Shown here: piece after piece, positions 1-7,251 of the stretch
Layout of the letters: each line of letters starts with the position of its first letter
Position numbering within the stretch: the stretch's first letter is position 1
From: DASTHS01 sp035718085
Lineage (GTDB): Bacteria > Actinomycetota > Acidimicrobiia > Acidimicrobiales > Palsa-688
Direction of reading: 5' to 3'
Assembly (NCBI GenBank): GCA_035718085.1
Contig: DASTHS010000237.1
Span: 1 to 8,494 of the forward strand
Length of the DNA stretch: 8,494 bases
Program-made: the position numbers and the translations under genes
Notes under the pieces: generated by a model
What the model was told of the DNA's origin: nothing
Databases searched by the model: none
The model's input: the letters and a program-made list of their open reading frames with translations, nothing else

Positions 1-1495
<1,495 letters not shown>

Positions 1496-1499
<4 letters not shown>

Positions 1500-1705
1500 C
1501 CCGGGGCATCGAGGTCCGCGGCGGCGGCACCCCCGACGACGCCGAGGTGGCCGCCGTGCTGGCCGCCGTCGAGGCGCTGTGGCCCCGACCGGTCGTGGTC
1601 GGCGAGCCGCCCCGGGCCGACACCGGCTGGCGGTTCTCCGGGCGGTGGTGGGCCCGGCCCCTCGCCGCCCGGCGCGACCGGCCGTGGGTGGCGGGACGGC
1701 CCTGA
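1496..1705 (+). CDS. Acyl-CoA carboxylase epsilon subunit
   Basis: A 69-residue protein starting with GTG at 1496, which overlaps the TGA of the beta subunit (GTGA), so translation is probably coupled. The N-terminus reads VTRGIEVRGGGTPDDAEVAA, matching the family pattern (a short beta-strand ending in VRG, then a T-P-[ED]-E-like helix cap and an Ala-rich helix, EVAAVLAAVEAL). The C-terminus has the Trp/Arg-rich segment GWRFSGRWWARPL and ends in DRPWVAGRP. Actinobacterial epsilon subunits are small, poorly conserved proteins encoded just downstream of the beta subunit. They bridge alpha and beta and stimulate activity. The call rests on position, length and this sequence pattern. It is too short and divergent for certainty from sequence alone. 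Confidence 0.85.
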
Positions 1706-1743
1706 GCGGCCGCGCCGGCCCGGCAGGGGCGCCTTGGGAGCTG

Positions 1744-2772
1744 ATGACGGTCAGCGACGACGGCGCCGTGTTCTTCCGGGGCACCGAGGTCGACGTCGTC
1801 GAGGGCCTGGCGCCCGACCGCCCCTACGAGCTCCACGGCGTCGCCTTCGCCACCCTGCCCCGGCCGCCCGGCGCCCGGCTGGCCACCGTGGCCACCGTGA
1901 ACGACGTGCACTTCGGCGAGGTGGAGTGCGGCCGGGTCGACGGCGCCGACGTCGGCCCGGTGCTCACCGCCGCGGAGGGTGCCGACCCCTACCCCGAGGT
2001 GATGAACCGGGCGGCCGCCGCTGAGATCGCCGCCCTCTGCGGCGGCCGGGGGCCCGACGCCCTGGTCGCCAAGGGCGACCTGACCGCCGACGGGCGCCCG
2101 GAGGAATACGCGGCGTTCGAGGCGTGCTATCGGCCCCCCTTCGGCGAGCGCCTGCACGTGGTGCTCGGCAACCACGACAACCAGGCCGACCACCGGGCGT
2201 TCGACTGCCCGCCGGTGCGGCGCATCGACGTGCCCGGCGCCGTGCTCGCCGTGCTCGACACCTCGCGCCCGGGCGAGGGCGGCGGTCGGCTGTCGGCGGA
2301 GCAGCTCGACTGGCTGGACGCCCTCGCCGCCGAGGTGGCGGCCGACGACCCGGCGCGACCGGTGCTCGCCTTCGGGCACCACCCGTGCCTGACCGGCCTC
2401 CCTGGTGAGTGGACCGACGCCGGCGCCCACCTCGACCCGGTCGACTCGGGGGCCCTGGCGGCCGTGCTCGCCTGCCGACCCAGCATCGTCGGCTGGTTCG
2501 CCGGCCACACCCACCGCAACCGGGTCGGCCACCGGCCCGAGACGGGCCCCCTGCCCTACGTGGAGGTCGCCGCGACCAAGGACTTCCCCGGCAGCTGGGC
2601 CGAATACCGGGTGTTCGAGGGCGGCGTGCTGCAGGTGCACCACCGCGTCGCCGCCCCCGCCGCCGTGGCCTGGAGCGAGGAATGTCGTGCGCTGGTCTTC
2701 GGTCTGTATCCTCGCTACGCCCTCGGTGACCTCGCCGACCGCTGCTTCGCACTACCCACACCCGGTGGATGA
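1744..2772 (+). CDS. Calcineurin-like metallophosphoesterase (Icc/GpdQ-like), probable cyclic-nucleotide or glycerophosphodiester phosphodiesterase family
   Basis: A 342-residue protein from the ATG at 1744. All five metal-binding blocks of the dinuclear metallophosphoesterase fold are present: NDVH (D54, H56), GDLT (D112), GNHD (N143, H144, D145), GHHP (H212/H213) and GHTH (H255, H257), so it should be catalytically competent. Residues about 1-42 form a small beta-rich N-terminal module (GTEVDVVEGLAPDRPYELHG), fibronectin-III-like in pattern. The C-terminal tail (KDFPGSWAEYRVFEGG and GLYPRYALGDLADRCF) resembles actinobacterial members of the family. No signal peptide is seen, so it is likely cytoplasmic; the substrate cannot be read from the sequence. 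The start is uncertain: a GGGAG lies only 3 nt before ATG 1744, and an in-frame GTG at 1684, overlapping the epsilon gene, would add 20 residues. It follows the carboxylase genes by 38 bases and may be co-transcribed. Confidence 0.88.
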   Translation: MTVSDDGAVFFRGTEVDVVEGLAPDRPYELHGVAFATLPRPPGARLATVATVNDVHFGEVECGRVDGADVGPVLTAAEGADPYPEVMNRAAAAEIAALCGGRGPDALVAKGDLTADGRPEEYAAFEACYRPPFGERLHVVLGNHDNQADHRAFDCPPVRRIDVPGAVLAVLDTSRPGEGGGRLSAEQLDWLDALAAEVAADDPARPVLAFGHHPCLTGLPGEWTDAGAHLDPVDSGALAAVLACRPSIVGWFAGHTHRNRVGHRPETGPLPYVEVAATKDFPGSWAEYRVFEGGVLQVHHRVAAPAAVAWSEECRALVFGLYPRYALGDLADRCFALPTPGG

Positions 2773-2861
2773 CGTTGTGGATTGCCTCGGGACGACCGGG
2801 GGAAGACCCGGCCGCCGCCGCCCCCCGACGCTGATCGCCTCACCCTGACACGGAGACCCAC
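2773..2861. other. Intergenic spacer before the lipoprotein gene, with a small hairpin
   Basis: An 89-base gap between same-strand genes. It contains a 5-bp inverted repeat, CCGGG (2796-2800) and CCCGG (2807-2811), around the loop GGAAGA. There is no T-tract after it, so it is at most a weak terminator. No convincing -10/-35 pair is visible, although an independent promoter for the lipoprotein gene is possible given the gap. Nothing else is recognised. Confidence 0.3.
2852..2855 (+). promoter_or_regulatory. Ribosome binding site deciding the GTG start at 2862
   Basis: GGAG sits 6 nt upstream of GTG 2862. This supports the GTG start, which also places a basic n-region and hydrophobic segment correctly for a lipoprotein signal peptide. 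Confidence 0.7.
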
Positions 2862-4205
2862 GTGCCCGATCGCCGCAGGACGCTGACCGCCGGGCTGGCC
2901 GCCCTCGCCCTCTCCGGCTCGATGGCCGGGTGCGACATCGCCCGCACCGGCACGGTGTCGGCCAACTCCCCGCAGGTGGTCACCGTGCTGCCGCTGACCT
3001 ACGGGCAGAGCACCCGGCTCACCTGGGACCAGGCCACCCTCTCCGCGCTCCAGGGCCTGGGCCTGACCATCACCCCGACCGGCGCGGCAGTGGCCAACAG
3101 CCTCGGCGGGGCGGGCGTCGACTTCCCGGTGACCACCGGCTACGTGGAGCTGCACACCCTGACCAGCGTGCTGCACTACCCCGGCGAGTCGTCGCCGGGC
3201 TCGGCCGTGCCCGACCTGGCCACCAAGCCCGGCTGGGTGCAGGGCTCGCTGTTCCACTCGGGCAGCGGCCTCACCATCTCGACAGGAGCCAGCGACGGGA
3301 GCTCGACCACCGGCGGCCCGACCACCGGCGGCTCGGGCAGCTCGTCGGTCACCCTCACCGACTTCACCGCCGACCTCGGCAACTCGGTGCTCTACGCCAC
3401 CGTCGACGGCAAGCTGCCCCAGGTGCCCCTGCTCACCCTCGACGGCAGCCACGTCACCGCCACCTCCGACGCCACCGGCTCGGTGGGCGGCACCTTCCCC
3501 GAGGAGCAGAGCGACGTGACCCTGCAGGGCACCGTCGCCAAGCTGACCCCCGAGGCCGCCCAGCTGCTCGACACCCGCTTCTCCACCTCGGCGGTCACCG
3601 CCGGCATGCCGCTCGGCACCGTCCGCGTCGCCCTCACCGCCGGCCAGCCGTACATGTACCGGCCGGCCGACGACCACGTGACCGCCTTCTCGCGGCTCAC
3701 CGGCCAGGGCACCACCGTGACCCTCGACCCGTCGACCGCCTCGGCGCTCACCGGGCTGGGCGTGACGGTGACGCCGACCGGGTCGGCGACGGGGTCGGCG
3801 TCGGCCCTGACCTTCCCGATCACCGGCGGCATGGTGGCCGTGCACAGCGACAAGGGCTTCCGCCCCGGCTACGTGGTCGGGTCGGTGCTGCACCAGGGCA
3901 GCGGGGTGAGCTTCACCGGGCCCAACGGCGCCAGCGTCAACGCCGGTGACTTCGTGGTCGACCCGGGGGGCTCGGAGCTCTACGCCGACGTCAACGGCCG
4001 GCGCAACGTGCCGTTCCTGTTCCTCGACGGGTCGAAGCTGACGGTCACGTCGTCGGGCTCGACGGTCACCCTCGACGGCACGGTGGCCGAGCTGACCTCC
4101 AACGCGGCCGACGCCCTGAACACCACCTTCGGCGTGCAGGCGTTCAAGGCGGGCATGCCCCTCGGCACCGTGCACCTCGTCGCAACCGGCCAGCCCGGCA
4201 GCTGA
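2862..4205 (+). CDS. Secreted lipoprotein with two tandem copies of an uncharacterised beta-rich domain
   Basis: A 447-residue protein with a GTG start. Residues 1-24 form a lipoprotein signal peptide: basic n-region (DRRR, weakly Tat-like), hydrophobic LTAGLAALALSGS, and the lipobox-like MAGC with acceptor Cys24. The mature protein should be membrane-anchored and face outward. It contains two diverged copies of one domain, about residues 51-258 and 284-440. Matching blocks include LGLTITPTG/LGVTVTPTG, DFPVTTG/TFPITGG, GSLFHSGSG/GSVLHQGSG, PLLTLDGS/PFLFLDGS and AGMPLGTV in both. Copy 1 carries extra loops, including a Ser/Gly/Thr linker (STTGGPTTGG) near residue 150. There are no catalytic motifs and, after Cys24, no cysteines. 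The strand-rich layout (DFTAD...LYA.VDG...P.L.LDGS) loosely recalls HtaA-like heme-binding surface domains, but I cannot assign it. It converges on the mutase gene with 15 bases between stops. Confidence 0.85.
   Translation: MPDRRRTLTAGLAALALSGSMAGCDIARTGTVSANSPQVVTVLPLTYGQSTRLTWDQATLSALQGLGLTITPTGAAVANSLGGAGVDFPVTTGYVELHTLTSVLHYPGESSPGSAVPDLATKPGWVQGSLFHSGSGLTISTGASDGSSTTGGPTTGGSGSSSVTLTDFTADLGNSVLYATVDGKLPQVPLLTLDGSHVTATSDATGSVGGTFPEEQSDVTLQGTVAKLTPEAAQLLDTRFSTSAVTAGMPLGTVRVALTAGQPYMYRPADDHVTAFSRLTGQGTTVTLDPSTASALTGLGVTVTPTGSATGSASALTFPITGGMVAVHSDKGFRPGYVVGSVLHQGSGVSFTGPNGASVNAGDFVVDPGGSELYADVNGRRNVPFLFLDGSKLTVTSSGSTVTLDGTVAELTSNAADALNTTFGVQAFKAGMPLGTVHLVATGQPGS
3012..3635 (+). repeat. Domain copy 1 of the duplicated lipoprotein domain
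   Basis: Protein-level repeat, residues about 51-258 (TRLTWDQ... to ...GTVRVAL). It aligns block by block with the second copy but is about 50 residues longer because of insertions: one after residue about 90 (a Pro/Ser/Gly-rich loop), the Ser/Thr/Gly linker near residue 150, and one before VTLQGTVAKLT. The repeat is clear in protein; at DNA level it is too diverged to be a recent duplication. Confidence 0.8.
3305..3332 (+). repeat. Short coding direct repeat in the Ser/Thr/Gly linker
   Basis: GACCACCGGCGGC occurs at 3305-3317 and again at 3320-3332, a 15-base period that keeps frame and encodes TTGG twice. It forms part of a flexible linker inserted in domain copy 1 and is probably a replication-slippage product. 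Confidence 0.6.
3711..4181 (+). repeat. Domain copy 2 of the duplicated lipoprotein domain
   Basis: Protein-level repeat, residues about 284-440 (TTVTLDPSTASALTGLG to GTVHLV). This is the compact form of the domain without the loops of copy 1, so it is the better query for finding relatives. It contains the in-frame mini-repeat GSATGSASA around 3780-3806. Confidence 0.8.
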
Positions 4206-4220
4206 CCGGCGCCGGCGCCG
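4206..4220. terminator. Candidate bidirectional terminator or palindrome between convergent stops
   Basis: The whole gap between the TGA of the lipoprotein gene and the stop of the mutase gene (TCA on this strand) is CCGGCGCCGGCGCCG. Bases 4207-4220 are a perfect 14-nt palindrome that can fold as a 5-bp stem with a CCGG loop. There is no T-tract on either side, so it would be a GC-only hairpin of the kind often seen between convergent actinobacterial genes. The function is inferred from position. Confidence 0.4.
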
Positions 4221-6185
4221 TCAGGGGCCCGTCGCCACCAGCCCGGCGAGCTCGGCGACGATGCGGCCGAGCTCGTAGTCCTTCGGCGTGTAGACGGCGG
4301 CGACGCCGGCGGCCCGCAGGGTGGCAGCGTCGTCGGGGGGGATGATCCCGCCGACGACGACCGGGACCGCCGCCCCGGCGTCGTGCAGCGCGGCGAGCAC
4401 CTGCTCGACGAGGAGCAGGTGCGAGCCCGACAGGATCGACAGGCCGACCACGTCGACGTCCTCGTCGACGGCGGTGGCGGCGATCTGGGCCGGCGACTGG
4501 CGGATGCCCTGGTAGACCACCTCGAATCCGGCGTCGCGAGCGGCGACGGCCACCTGCTCGGCGCCGTTGGAGTGCCCGTCGAGGCCCGGCTTGGCCACCA
4601 GCAGGCGGGGCGGTCCGCCCCGGGCCCTGGCCACCGCCGCCACCCTTTCCCGCGCCGCCGCGTAGCCGGCCTGCCCGATCGCCCCCGGGCCAGCGGCGGC
4701 CCCCACGCCGGTCGGCGCCCGGTAGTCGCCCCACACCTCCCGCAGCGCCGCGGCCCACCCGCCGGTCGTGCCCCCCACCCGGGCCAGGGCCAGGGTCGGG
4801 CCCATCAGCTCGCCGTCACCGGCCGCCGCCTCGGTCAGGGCGGCCACGGCCCGCCCCACCGCAGCCCGGTCACGCCCGGCCCGCCACGCCGCCACGTCGG
4901 CCACCAGTTCCGCCTCGACGGCGGGGTCGACGCGGAGGATCGCCCCGTCGCCGCCCAGCGGCGACGGGGCCGTCTCCACGAACCGGTTGACGCCGACGAC
5001 CACCTGCTCGCCGGTCTCGATGGCCCGGGTGCGGGCCGCCTGGCTGGCGACCAGCCTGCCCTTCATCAGCTCGATGGCGCCGAACGCGCCGCCGGCGTCG
5101 AGCACCTCGTCGAGCTCGGCGGTGGCGGCGTCGACCAGCTCGGCGGTGCGCCGCTCGACCACGTGGCTGCCGGCGAAGAGGTCGTCGTGGTCGAGCAGGT
5201 CGGTCTCGTAGGCGAGCACCTGCTGGATCCGCAGCGACCACTGCTGGTCCCACGGCCGGGGCAGCCCGAGCGCCTCGTTCCACGCCGGCAGCTGCAGGGC
5301 CCGGGCCCGGGCGTCGCGGCTGAGGGTCACGCCCAGCGCCTCGAGCACGATGCGGGTCACGTTGTTCTCCGGCTGCTGCTCGGTCAGCCCGAGGCTGTTG
5401 ACCTGCACCCCGTAGCGGAACCGGCGCAGCTTCGGGTCGGTGACCCCGTAGCGCTCGGCACAGATGCGGTCCCACATGGCGGTGAAGGCCCGCACCTTGC
5501 AGACCTCCTCGACGAAGCGGATCCCGGCGTTGCAGAAGAACGACATGCGGCCCACGACCGCAGGGAGCTCGTCGGGCGTGACCCGCCCCGACTCGCGCAC
5601 CCCGTCGAGGATGCCGATGGCGGTGGCCAGGGCGTAGGCCAGCTCCTGCACCGGGGTGGCCCCGGCCTCCTGCAGGTGGTAGCTGCACACGTTCACCGGG
5701 TTCCAGCGGGGGGCGTGGCGCACGGCCCAGGCGATGGTGTCGACGGTCAGGCGGCGGCTCGGCTCGGGGGCGAAGATGTAGGTGCCCCGCGACAGGTACT
5801 CCTTCACCAGGTCGTTCTGGGTGGTGCCGGCCAGCCCGGCGGTGGGGGCCCCGACCTCTTCGGCGTGGGCGACGTAGAGGGCCAACAGCCACGGGGCGGT
5901 GGCGTTGATCGTCATCGACGTGTTCATGCGGTCGACGGGGATGCCGTCCATCAGCTGGCGCATGTGGCCGAGGTGGGCCACCGGCACCCCCACCTTGCCC
6001 ACCTCCCCGGCGGCCTCGGGGGCGTCGGGGTCGTAGCCGGTCTGGGTCGGGAGGTCGAAGGCCACCGACAGGCCGGTCTGGCCCTTGGCCAGGTTGGTGC
6101 GGTACAGGGCGTTGGAGGCGCGCGCGGTGGAGTGCCCGGAGTACGTGCGCATCACCCAGGGGGCGTCAGGCATCGCCGACAGCAT
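4221..6185 (-). CDS. ecm: Ethylmalonyl-CoA mutase (coenzyme B12-dependent, MeaA/Ecm type)
   Basis: A 654-residue single-chain mutase, full length for the family. Ecm converts (2R)-ethylmalonyl-CoA to methylsuccinyl-CoA by an adenosylcobalamin radical rearrangement in the ethylmalonyl-CoA pathway of acetyl-CoA assimilation. The substrate-binding barrel spans about residues 8-480, with RTYSGHST (13-20), LSVAFDLPTQTGYD, MNTSMTINATAPWLL, NDLVKEYLSRGTYIF, CSYHLQEAGATP (Y169, H170), GVQVNSLGLTEQQPENNV and LPAWNEALGLPRPWDQQWS. The C-terminal B12-binding domain, about 525-654, has the DxHxxG motif DGHSNG (536-541, axial ligand His538), SIL (583-585) and GG (612-613). RTYxGHST, SMTINATA and YLSRGT mark Ecm rather than methylmalonyl-CoA mutase, which has patterns like RPYAGFST and SMTMNGAV. 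The ATG at 6185 is preferred over ATG 6173 because AGGGGG lies 5 nt upstream of it. The gene is divergent from the methyltransferase-like gene. Confidence 0.95.
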   Translation of the reverse strand: MLSAMPDAPWVMRTYSGHSTARASNALYRTNLAKGQTGLSVAFDLPTQTGYDPDAPEAAGEVGKVGVPVAHLGHMRQLMDGIPVDRMNTSMTINATAPWLLALYVAHAEEVGAPTAGLAGTTQNDLVKEYLSRGTYIFAPEPSRRLTVDTIAWAVRHAPRWNPVNVCSYHLQEAGATPVQELAYALATAIGILDGVRESGRVTPDELPAVVGRMSFFCNAGIRFVEEVCKVRAFTAMWDRICAERYGVTDPKLRRFRYGVQVNSLGLTEQQPENNVTRIVLEALGVTLSRDARARALQLPAWNEALGLPRPWDQQWSLRIQQVLAYETDLLDHDDLFAGSHVVERRTAELVDAATAELDEVLDAGGAFGAIELMKGRLVASQAARTRAIETGEQVVVGVNRFVETAPSPLGGDGAILRVDPAVEAELVADVAAWRAGRDRAAVGRAVAALTEAAAGDGELMGPTLALARVGGTTGGWAAALREVWGDYRAPTGVGAAAGPGAIGQAGYAAARERVAAVARARGGPPRLLVAKPGLDGHSNGAEQVAVAARDAGFEVVYQGIRQSPAQIAATAVDEDVDVVGLSILSGSHLLLVEQVLAALHDAGAAVPVVVGGIIPPDDAATLRAAGVAAVYTPKDYELGRIVAELAGLVATGP

Positions 6186-6190
6186 CGCAG

Positions 6191-6196
6191 CCCCCT
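6191..6196 (-). promoter_or_regulatory. Ribosome binding site for the mutase, deciding the start at 6185
   Basis: On the minus strand AGGGGG lies 5 nt before the ATG at 6185. The internal in-frame ATG at 6173 has no comparable site. Confidence 0.7.
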
Positions 6197-6234
6197 GCCT
6201 TCGCCGCCCCTCTCTGCCGGCCCGGGCGCGCCGC

Positions 6235-6240
6235 TACAGT
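6235..6240 (+). promoter_or_regulatory. Candidate -10 element TACAGT, rightward
   Basis: TACAGT fits the TAnnnT form of actinobacterial housekeeping -10 boxes. A rightward transcript from here would start near 6247, at the base of the first hairpin, and run through the repeat array toward the methyltransferase-like gene. No clear -35 is seen. Low confidence. Confidence 0.25.
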
Positions 6241-6247
6241 CCAGGTT

Positions 6248-6266
6248 GGTCTCGGAGAAGGGGACC
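6248..6266 (+). other. Hairpin A, 6-bp stem
   Basis: GGTCTC (6248-6253) pairs with GGGACC (6261-6266), with one G-T wobble, around the purine-rich loop GGAGAAG. The GTCTCGG...GGGGAC pattern resembles the hairpins within the tandem array further right, so this may be a diverged outlier of that family. Confidence 0.4.
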
Positions 6267-6277
6267 CTGCCCAGGCG

Positions 6278-6306
6278 GGCGGCCGGGGACCAGCGCCCCG
6301 GCCGCC
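6278..6306. other. Hairpin B, 11-bp perfect GC stem
   Basis: GGCGGCCGGGG (6278-6288) is the exact reverse complement of CCCCGGCCGCC (6296-6306), with the 7-base loop ACCAGCG between. It is the strongest noncoding inverted repeat I found. No T-tract follows on either strand, so it is not a classical terminator. It lies about 95 bases upstream of the mutase start and about 310 upstream of the rightward gene. Confidence 0.6.
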
Positions 6307-6339
6307 GTGCCCTGACCGTCGGCGCTCGCCGCGGGACGT

Positions 6340-6355
6340 GACCGGCCGGCCGGTC
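6340..6355. promoter_or_regulatory. 16-bp perfect palindrome, candidate operator
   Basis: GACCGGCCGGCCGGTC is perfectly self-complementary. It overlaps the first core of the 41-bp array, so it could be a regulator-binding site. Built only of GGCC-type steps, it could also be chance in GC-rich DNA. Confidence 0.3.
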
Positions 6356-6524
6356 TCGGGCAATTCCCGCAGCTGGGCCGACGCATACTGCCCGTCTTGG
6401 GCGGTTTCTGGGAGAGGGACGACGGATCCTGCCTGTCTCGGGCGCTTTCCGGGACGGGGGCGCCGGGAACTGCCTGTCTCGGGCTCTTCGGGGACGGGGG
6501 CGGCGGAAATTGCCTGCCGTGGGC
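6349..6524 (+). repeat. Degenerate tandem array, 41-bp period, five copies of a 13-nt hairpin core
   Basis: The core GCCYGTCTYGGGC lies at 6390-6402, 6431-6443 and 6472-6484, with variants GCCGGTCTCGGGC at 6349-6361 and GCCTGCCGTGGGC at 6512-6524. Start-to-start distances are 41, 41, 41 and 40. Units 6429 and 6470 share their first 15 bases, and their remainders are clearly similar (GGGACGGGGGCG in both). Within each core, the outer GCCY can pair with GGGC around a 5-nt loop, partly or fully. In unit 6431 a longer stem is also possible: GTCTCGGG (6435-6442) with TCCGGGAC (6448-6455), with two wobbles. The period is not divisible by three, so this is not a protein repeat. No known element is recognised. 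Confidence 0.75.
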
Positions 6525-6601
6525 CGTTGCGGAGGGCGGGCGGGAGCTCTGTTGGCCAGGTGTGCAGCGACGGGCCGCGCTGGTCGCGCGCCGCCCCCGG
6601 C

Positions 6602-6607
6602 TACCGT
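6602..6607 (+). promoter_or_regulatory. Candidate -10 element for a near-leaderless methyltransferase-like transcript
   Basis: TACCGT fits TAnnnT and ends 8 bases before the ATG at 6616. Together with only a weak GAG in place of a Shine-Dalgarno, this suggests a leaderless or near-leaderless message, which is common in actinobacteria. No -35 is evident. Confidence 0.3.
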
Positions 6608-6615
6608 GCCGAGCG

Positions 6616-7251
6616 ATGGACCGCTCCTGCGTCGTCGATGCCGCCTGGGGCCGCACCTACCCCTTCCACGAGCCGCCGGCCGTGGCCAGCGCCCGACGGC
6701 GCCTGCTCGCCCGGGCTGTGGGCGACACCCTCGACGTCTCCCCGTCGTGGCGGCGCAACCACAGCTGCATGCGGGCGGCGGCGGTCACGGCGGTCACGGT
6801 GCTCGCCGGCGCCCTGCCCGACCCGGCCCCCCCTCCCGCGGCCGGGCCGCCGGTCCGGGTCGACCCGGCCCCGGCGCCGGGCAGCTTCGACACGGTGGTG
6901 GCGACCGCCGCCCTCTGCAGCGCCGACCGCCTCGACGTCGCCGTGGCCGACATCGCCCGCTGGTTGCGCCCGGGCGGCGAGGTGCTGGCCCTCGACCACG
7001 TGCTCGGCGCCGGGCTCACCGCCTTCGCCCAGCGGGTGTTCGGCCCGCTCGGCGAGCGGGCCGGCACCACTTGCCGCCTCGACGCCGACGTCGCCGCCGC
7101 CCTCCGCGGCGGCGGCTTGGAGGTCACCGACATGACCCGCTTCACCGCCCGCCTCGGCGGCCTGCCCGTGCCGTTCCTGGCCGCCACCGCCCGCCGCCCA
7201 CCGGTGCCGTCGCCCACCGCAGCGCCGTCGGCGGGGGAGCCGGTCCGATGA
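6616..7251 (+). CDS. Methyltransferase-like protein with degenerate SAM-binding motif I
   Basis: A 211-residue protein. The second half reads like a class I SAM-dependent methyltransferase (type 11/UbiE-like): GSFDTVVATAALCS (89-102, motif IV region), the helix DVAVADIARW, LRPGGEVLALDHV (117-129, post-motif strand and turn), then the C-terminal strands GGGLEVTDMTRF and GGLPVPFLAATARR. At the expected motif I (VLDxGxGxG) it has TLDVSPSWRRNHSCM (38-52), without glycines. The acidic motif II/III region is shortened and Pro/Ala-rich (68-88). It may be inactive, bind another ligand, or be decaying. The frame is intact and codon bias is normal, so it is probably expressed. The ATG at 6616 is chosen because homology-like sequence starts there and the region upstream is the repeat array. 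It is coupled by ATGA overlap to the next gene. Soluble and cytoplasmic. Confidence 0.7.
   Translation: MDRSCVVDAAWGRTYPFHEPPAVASARRRLLARAVGDTLDVSPSWRRNHSCMRAAAVTAVTVLAGALPDPAPPPAAGPPVRVDPAPAPGSFDTVVATAALCSADRLDVAVADIARWLRPGGEVLALDHVLGAGLTAFAQRVFGPLGERAGTTCRLDADVAAALRGGGLEVTDMTRFTARLGGLPVPFLAATARRPPVPSPTAAPSAGEPVR

Larger units (their letters stand above)
6186..6615. other. Long divergent intergenic region with hairpins, a palindrome and a 41-bp tandem array
   Basis: About 430 bases between the divergent mutase and methyltransferase-like genes. Open frames cross it, but the translations are low-complexity and match no recognisable protein. The region is dominated by inverted and tandem repeats, listed separately. 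It must hold promoters for both flanking genes. Whether the repeats are operators, a structured leader or a small RNA cannot be read directly. Confidence 0.75.

Noticed and set aside
1708..1720. GGCCG-CGC-CGGCC hairpin between the epsilon and phosphoesterase genes
   Set aside because: A 5-bp GC stem with a 3-nt loop and no T-tract is expected by chance at this GC content, and the genes look co-oriented and close.
2796..2811. Rho-independent terminator after the metallophosphoesterase gene
   Set aside because: Only a 5-bp stem without a T-tract, so it is noted in the spacer entry and not called as a terminator.
2715..4175. Long minus-strand open frame antisense to the lipoprotein gene
   Set aside because: Low-complexity Gly/Arg/His translation, no recognisable domain, and overlap with a plus-strand gene that has a signal peptide and RBS.
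4221..6185. Annotation as methylmalonyl-CoA mutase
   Set aside because: RTYSGHST, SMTINATAPWLL and EYLSRGTYIF match the ethylmalonyl-CoA mutase type. The methylmalonyl-CoA mutase equivalents differ, and this is a single chain of Ecm length.
4383..6341. Long plus-strand open frame antisense to the mutase
   Set aside because: The mirrored strand encodes an unmistakable full-length enzyme. This frame is Gly/Arg/His-rich with no motifs.
6349..6524. Regularly spaced repeats suggesting a CRISPR array
   Set aside because: The conserved core is only 13 nt. The about 28-nt 'spacers' resemble each other rather than being unique, repeats are not identical, and no cas genes are in the window.
6338..6615. 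N-terminal extension of the methyltransferase-like protein through upstream in-frame starts (for example 6397)
   Set aside because: The extension is translated from the 41-bp array, whose period shifts frame every copy. It gives low-complexity Gly/Leu/Cys sequence with no homology-like pattern.
6186..6615. Cobalamin riboswitch upstream of the B12-dependent mutase
   Set aside because: I could not find the conserved B12-box or the multi-helix layout on either strand. Mutases use rather than make or import B12, so one is not expected.
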